DNA from: Candidatus Roseilinea sp.
GTDB lineage: Bacteria > Chloroflexota > Anaerolineae > J036 > Brachytrichaceae
DNA: 64,000 nt
Reading direction: 5' to 3'
Assembly (NCBI GenBank): GCA_025998955.1
Contig: AP024676.1
Span: 2,790,001 to 2,854,000 of the forward strand
Of this stretch, positions 62,356 to 64,000 are shown one piece after another. The notes below the pieces were generated by a model. That model was given only the letters and a program-made list of their open reading frames with translations, was not told where the DNA came from and did no database searches. Both the position numbers and the translations under genes were made by a program. Within the stretch, counting starts at the first letter, position 1; each line of letters begins with the position of its first letter.

Positions 62356-64000
62356 ATGGATGATTTCCTCATTCGCGGTGCGCTGGCCGACGTTGATCCC
62401 GACGTGGCCGAATTGATTCAGCACGAGCACGCGCGCCAGCTCGACAAGCTCATCATGATCGCCAGCGAGTCCTACGTGCCGGCCGCCGTGCGCGAGGCCG
62501 AGGGCTCGGTTTTCCAGAACATCTACGCCGAGGGCTATCCGCACGCCGACATGCACGGCATGACCGAGGATGAGATTCTGGATTACGAGTCGCAACTCGC
62601 GTTCTACCGGCGCAACGGCGATCGGCGCTACTACAAGGGCGTCGAGTATTGCAACCTGGTCGAGGCACTGGCGCAGCGGCGCGGCGCGGAAGTATTCTGC
62701 CCACCCGGCCTATCGCCGGAGCAGGTGTTCGTCAACGTGCAGCCGCTCAGCGGCGCCGTGGCCAACACGGCGATCTACGAGGCGCTGGTGCAGCCGGGCG
62801 ACACGGTCATGACGCTCGACTTGTTGCACGGCGGTCACCTCTCGCACGGCAGCCCGGTCAACGTCACCGGCCATCGCCAGCGCATCGTGCACTATCGCGT
62901 GAACGAAGAGACCGAGCTGCTCGACTATGAAGAGATCTACGAGCTGGCCCAGCGCGAGAAGCCGAAGATGATCATCGCCGGCTACACGTCGTATCCGTGG
63001 GCGCCCGACTTCCACAAGTTCCGCGCCATCGCCGATTCGGTGGGCGCATACTTACTGGCCGACATTGCCCATACCGCCGGCATGGCCGCCGCCGGCGTCT
63101 ATCCCAATCCGGTCGGCGTCGCGCACGTCACGTCGTTCACCACCCACAAGACGCTGATGGGGCCACGCGGCGCCGTCATCATCACCACCGACCCGGAGCT
63201 GGCCAAGCGCATAGACCGCGCCGTGTTCCCGGGCATGCAGGGCGGCCCGCATCTGAACAAGATTGCCGGCATGGCCGTGATGTTCAAGCTGGCGAAGACG
63301 CCCCAGTTCAAGGCGCTGCAGCAGCAGATCGCCAAGAATGCCGTCGCATTGAGCGACGGTTTCAAGGCTAATGGCTTGCGCGTCGTGCATGGCGGCACCA
63401 ACACGCACATGGTTCTGCTGGACTGCAAGTCCATCGCCCACCACGACGGCGTGCCGCTGATGGGCAACGTCGCCTCGCGCATCCTCGACCTGATCGGCAT
63501 CGTGTGCAATCGCAACACCATCCCCGGCGACAAAGACGCCGGCCGGCCGAGCGCGCTGCGCTTCGGCACGCCCTGGGTCACGCAGCGCGGCCTCAAAGAA
63601 GAGGACATGCGCGAGATCGCCGACGTGATCGCCTCGGTGCTGAAGACGGCCAAGCCGCACACCATCCCGACGAAGAAGTCTGTGGCCTACACTGCGCGCG
63701 TGGATTTCGACGCGCTGATGGAGGGCGTGGCACGCATCAACGCGCTGGTCGCCAAAGCCGGCCGCGACTTCGACCTGCCGCACGAGGGCTATCCGTTCGT
63801 GTGGTATGCGGTGAATGGGCAGGGGCCGGGGATCGGGCATCAGGGATCAGGGGACAGGGGCCGGGGAACAGAGGTTAGAGATCAAGGTTCGGGAATCAGG
63901 GATCGAGGGTCGGAAGTAGGGAGTCGGATCGAGGTGAGCGGAGCGCAGGCGGCGGCGTTCCTGGGCGTCGTGTTGGGCGCAGATGTGAACACGCTGGCCG
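62356..64000 (+). CDS. glyA: Serine hydroxymethyltransferase, C-terminally extended, 3' end outside window
   Basis: The frame is open from ATG 62356 (AAGGAG nine nt upstream) to the window end, at least 548 codons. Residues 1 to about 488 are a long-form SHMT: the PLP lysine is K265 in THKTLMGPRG, and GYPHADMHGMTEDEILDYES marks the long subfamily. SHMT interconverts serine and glycine with THF. Usual SHMTs end near HEGYPFVWYAVNG; here the frame continues through a Gly/Arg-rich linker (about 489-525, heptamer-encoded) into RIEVSGAQAAAFLGVVLGAD, which resembles the start of an aminomethyltransferase (GcvT)-like domain. The fusion and its second domain are inference. Confidence 0.9.
   Translation, partial: MDDFLIRGALADVDPDVAELIQHEHARQLDKLIMIASESYVPAAVREAEGSVFQNIYAEGYPHADMHGMTEDEILDYESQLAFYRRNGDRRYYKGVEYCNLVEALAQRRGAEVFCPPGLSPEQVFVNVQPLSGAVANTAIYEALVQPGDTVMTLDLLHGGHLSHGSPVNVTGHRQRIVHYRVNEETELLDYEEIYELAQREKPKMIIAGYTSYPWAPDFHKFRAIADSVGAYLLADIAHTAGMAAAGVYPNPVGVAHVTSFTTHKTLMGPRGAVIITTDPELAKRIDRAVFPGMQGGPHLNKIAGMAVMFKLAKTPQFKALQQQIAKNAVALSDGFKANGLRVVHGGTNTHMVLLDCKSIAHHDGVPLMGNVASRILDLIGIVCNRNTIPGDKDAGRPSALRFGTPWVTQRGLKEEDMREIADVIASVLKTAKPHTIPTKKSVAYTARVDFDALMEGVARINALVAKAGRDFDLPHEGYPFVWYAVNGQGPGIGHQGSGDRGRGTEVRDQGSGIRDRGSEVGSRIEVSGAQAAAFLGVVLGADVNTLA
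63836..63926 (+). repeat. Degenerate GATCAGG/GGAATCA heptamer tract in glyA linker
   Basis: Units such as GGGATCA, GGGGACA, GGGAATC and GGGTCGG run for 90 bp in frame, joining the SHMT domain to the downstream domain and encoding a Gly/Arg/Asp-rich peptide. Confidence 0.7.

Overview
This is one contig fragment of a G+C-rich bacterial chromosome, most likely a Chloroflexota member of the Anaerolineae (perhaps the 'Candidatus Roseilinea' neighbourhood). That placement is inference. It rests on gene content: a scrambled 13-subunit complex I locus, long-form GlyA, type III PKS, ChlI/ChlD chelatase, DUF4058 and DUF4230 proteins, and the density of heptanucleotide tandem repeats. No rRNA, tRNA, CRISPR array or replication origin is visible.

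Layout. 1-1.6 kb: partial XdhC/CoxI gene divergent from an enolase-superfamily enzyme. 1.7-8.1 kb: a SAM methyltransferase facing a peptide-modification-like operon (PqqD-type chaperone, HPr-kinase-like kinase, tandem-domain glycosyltransferase, ABC exporter, nucleotidyltransferase-like protein) with overlapping genes. It resembles accessory parts of lasso-peptide clusters but has no cyclase or leader peptidase here. 8.2-10.4 kb: phosphofructokinase and an acetyltransferase-like protein. 10.45-12.5 kb: chelatase ChlI, with ChlD apparently made by a -1 programmed ribosomal frameshift. 12.9-14.1 kb: glutaredoxin-like protein and DUF4230. 14.1-33.1 kb: a long minus-strand locus with nuoA-B-C-D-E-F-G-H-I-J-K-L-M interleaved with unrelated genes (aspartyl protease, secreted OB-fold protein, sugar-kinase-like protein, dienelactone hydrolase, MNT/HEPN pair) and followed by lgt and a pentaheme cytochrome c. 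nuoN is absent. 33.2-43.7 kb: a fused FAD/Fe-S dehydrogenase, an MFS exporter, a molybdopterin oxidoreductase, an AI-2E family permease, a type III PKS and mutS2. 43.7-55.1 kb: OCD-family dehydrogenase, Trm112-like protein, second OB-fold protein, FecR protein, an insertion sequence, accC, leuB, DUF4058 and a TPR lytic transglycosylase. 55.2-64 kb: a second enolase-superfamily enzyme, adenosine-specific kinase, alpha/beta hydrolase, two universal stress proteins around a P-type ATPase, then a ZTP-type riboswitch ahead of glyA, which runs off the window end in a fusion to what looks like a T-protein-like domain.

The most interesting signals are: (1) the complete-looking -1 frameshift cassette (upstream GGAGG, in-phase A AAA AAA, downstream 8-bp stem) joining chlI to chlD; (2) several families of heptamer tandem repeats filling the gaps of the nuo operon and also sitting in frame inside MutS2, the FAD/Fe-S dehydrogenase, NuoG and the GlyA linker, one array being split by an IS; (3) the peptide-modification-like operon whose PqqD protein carries a precursor-like tail; (4) an intergenic palindromic repeat family; (5) many genes with a -10 box 6-7 nt before the start codon, suggesting leaderless transcripts.
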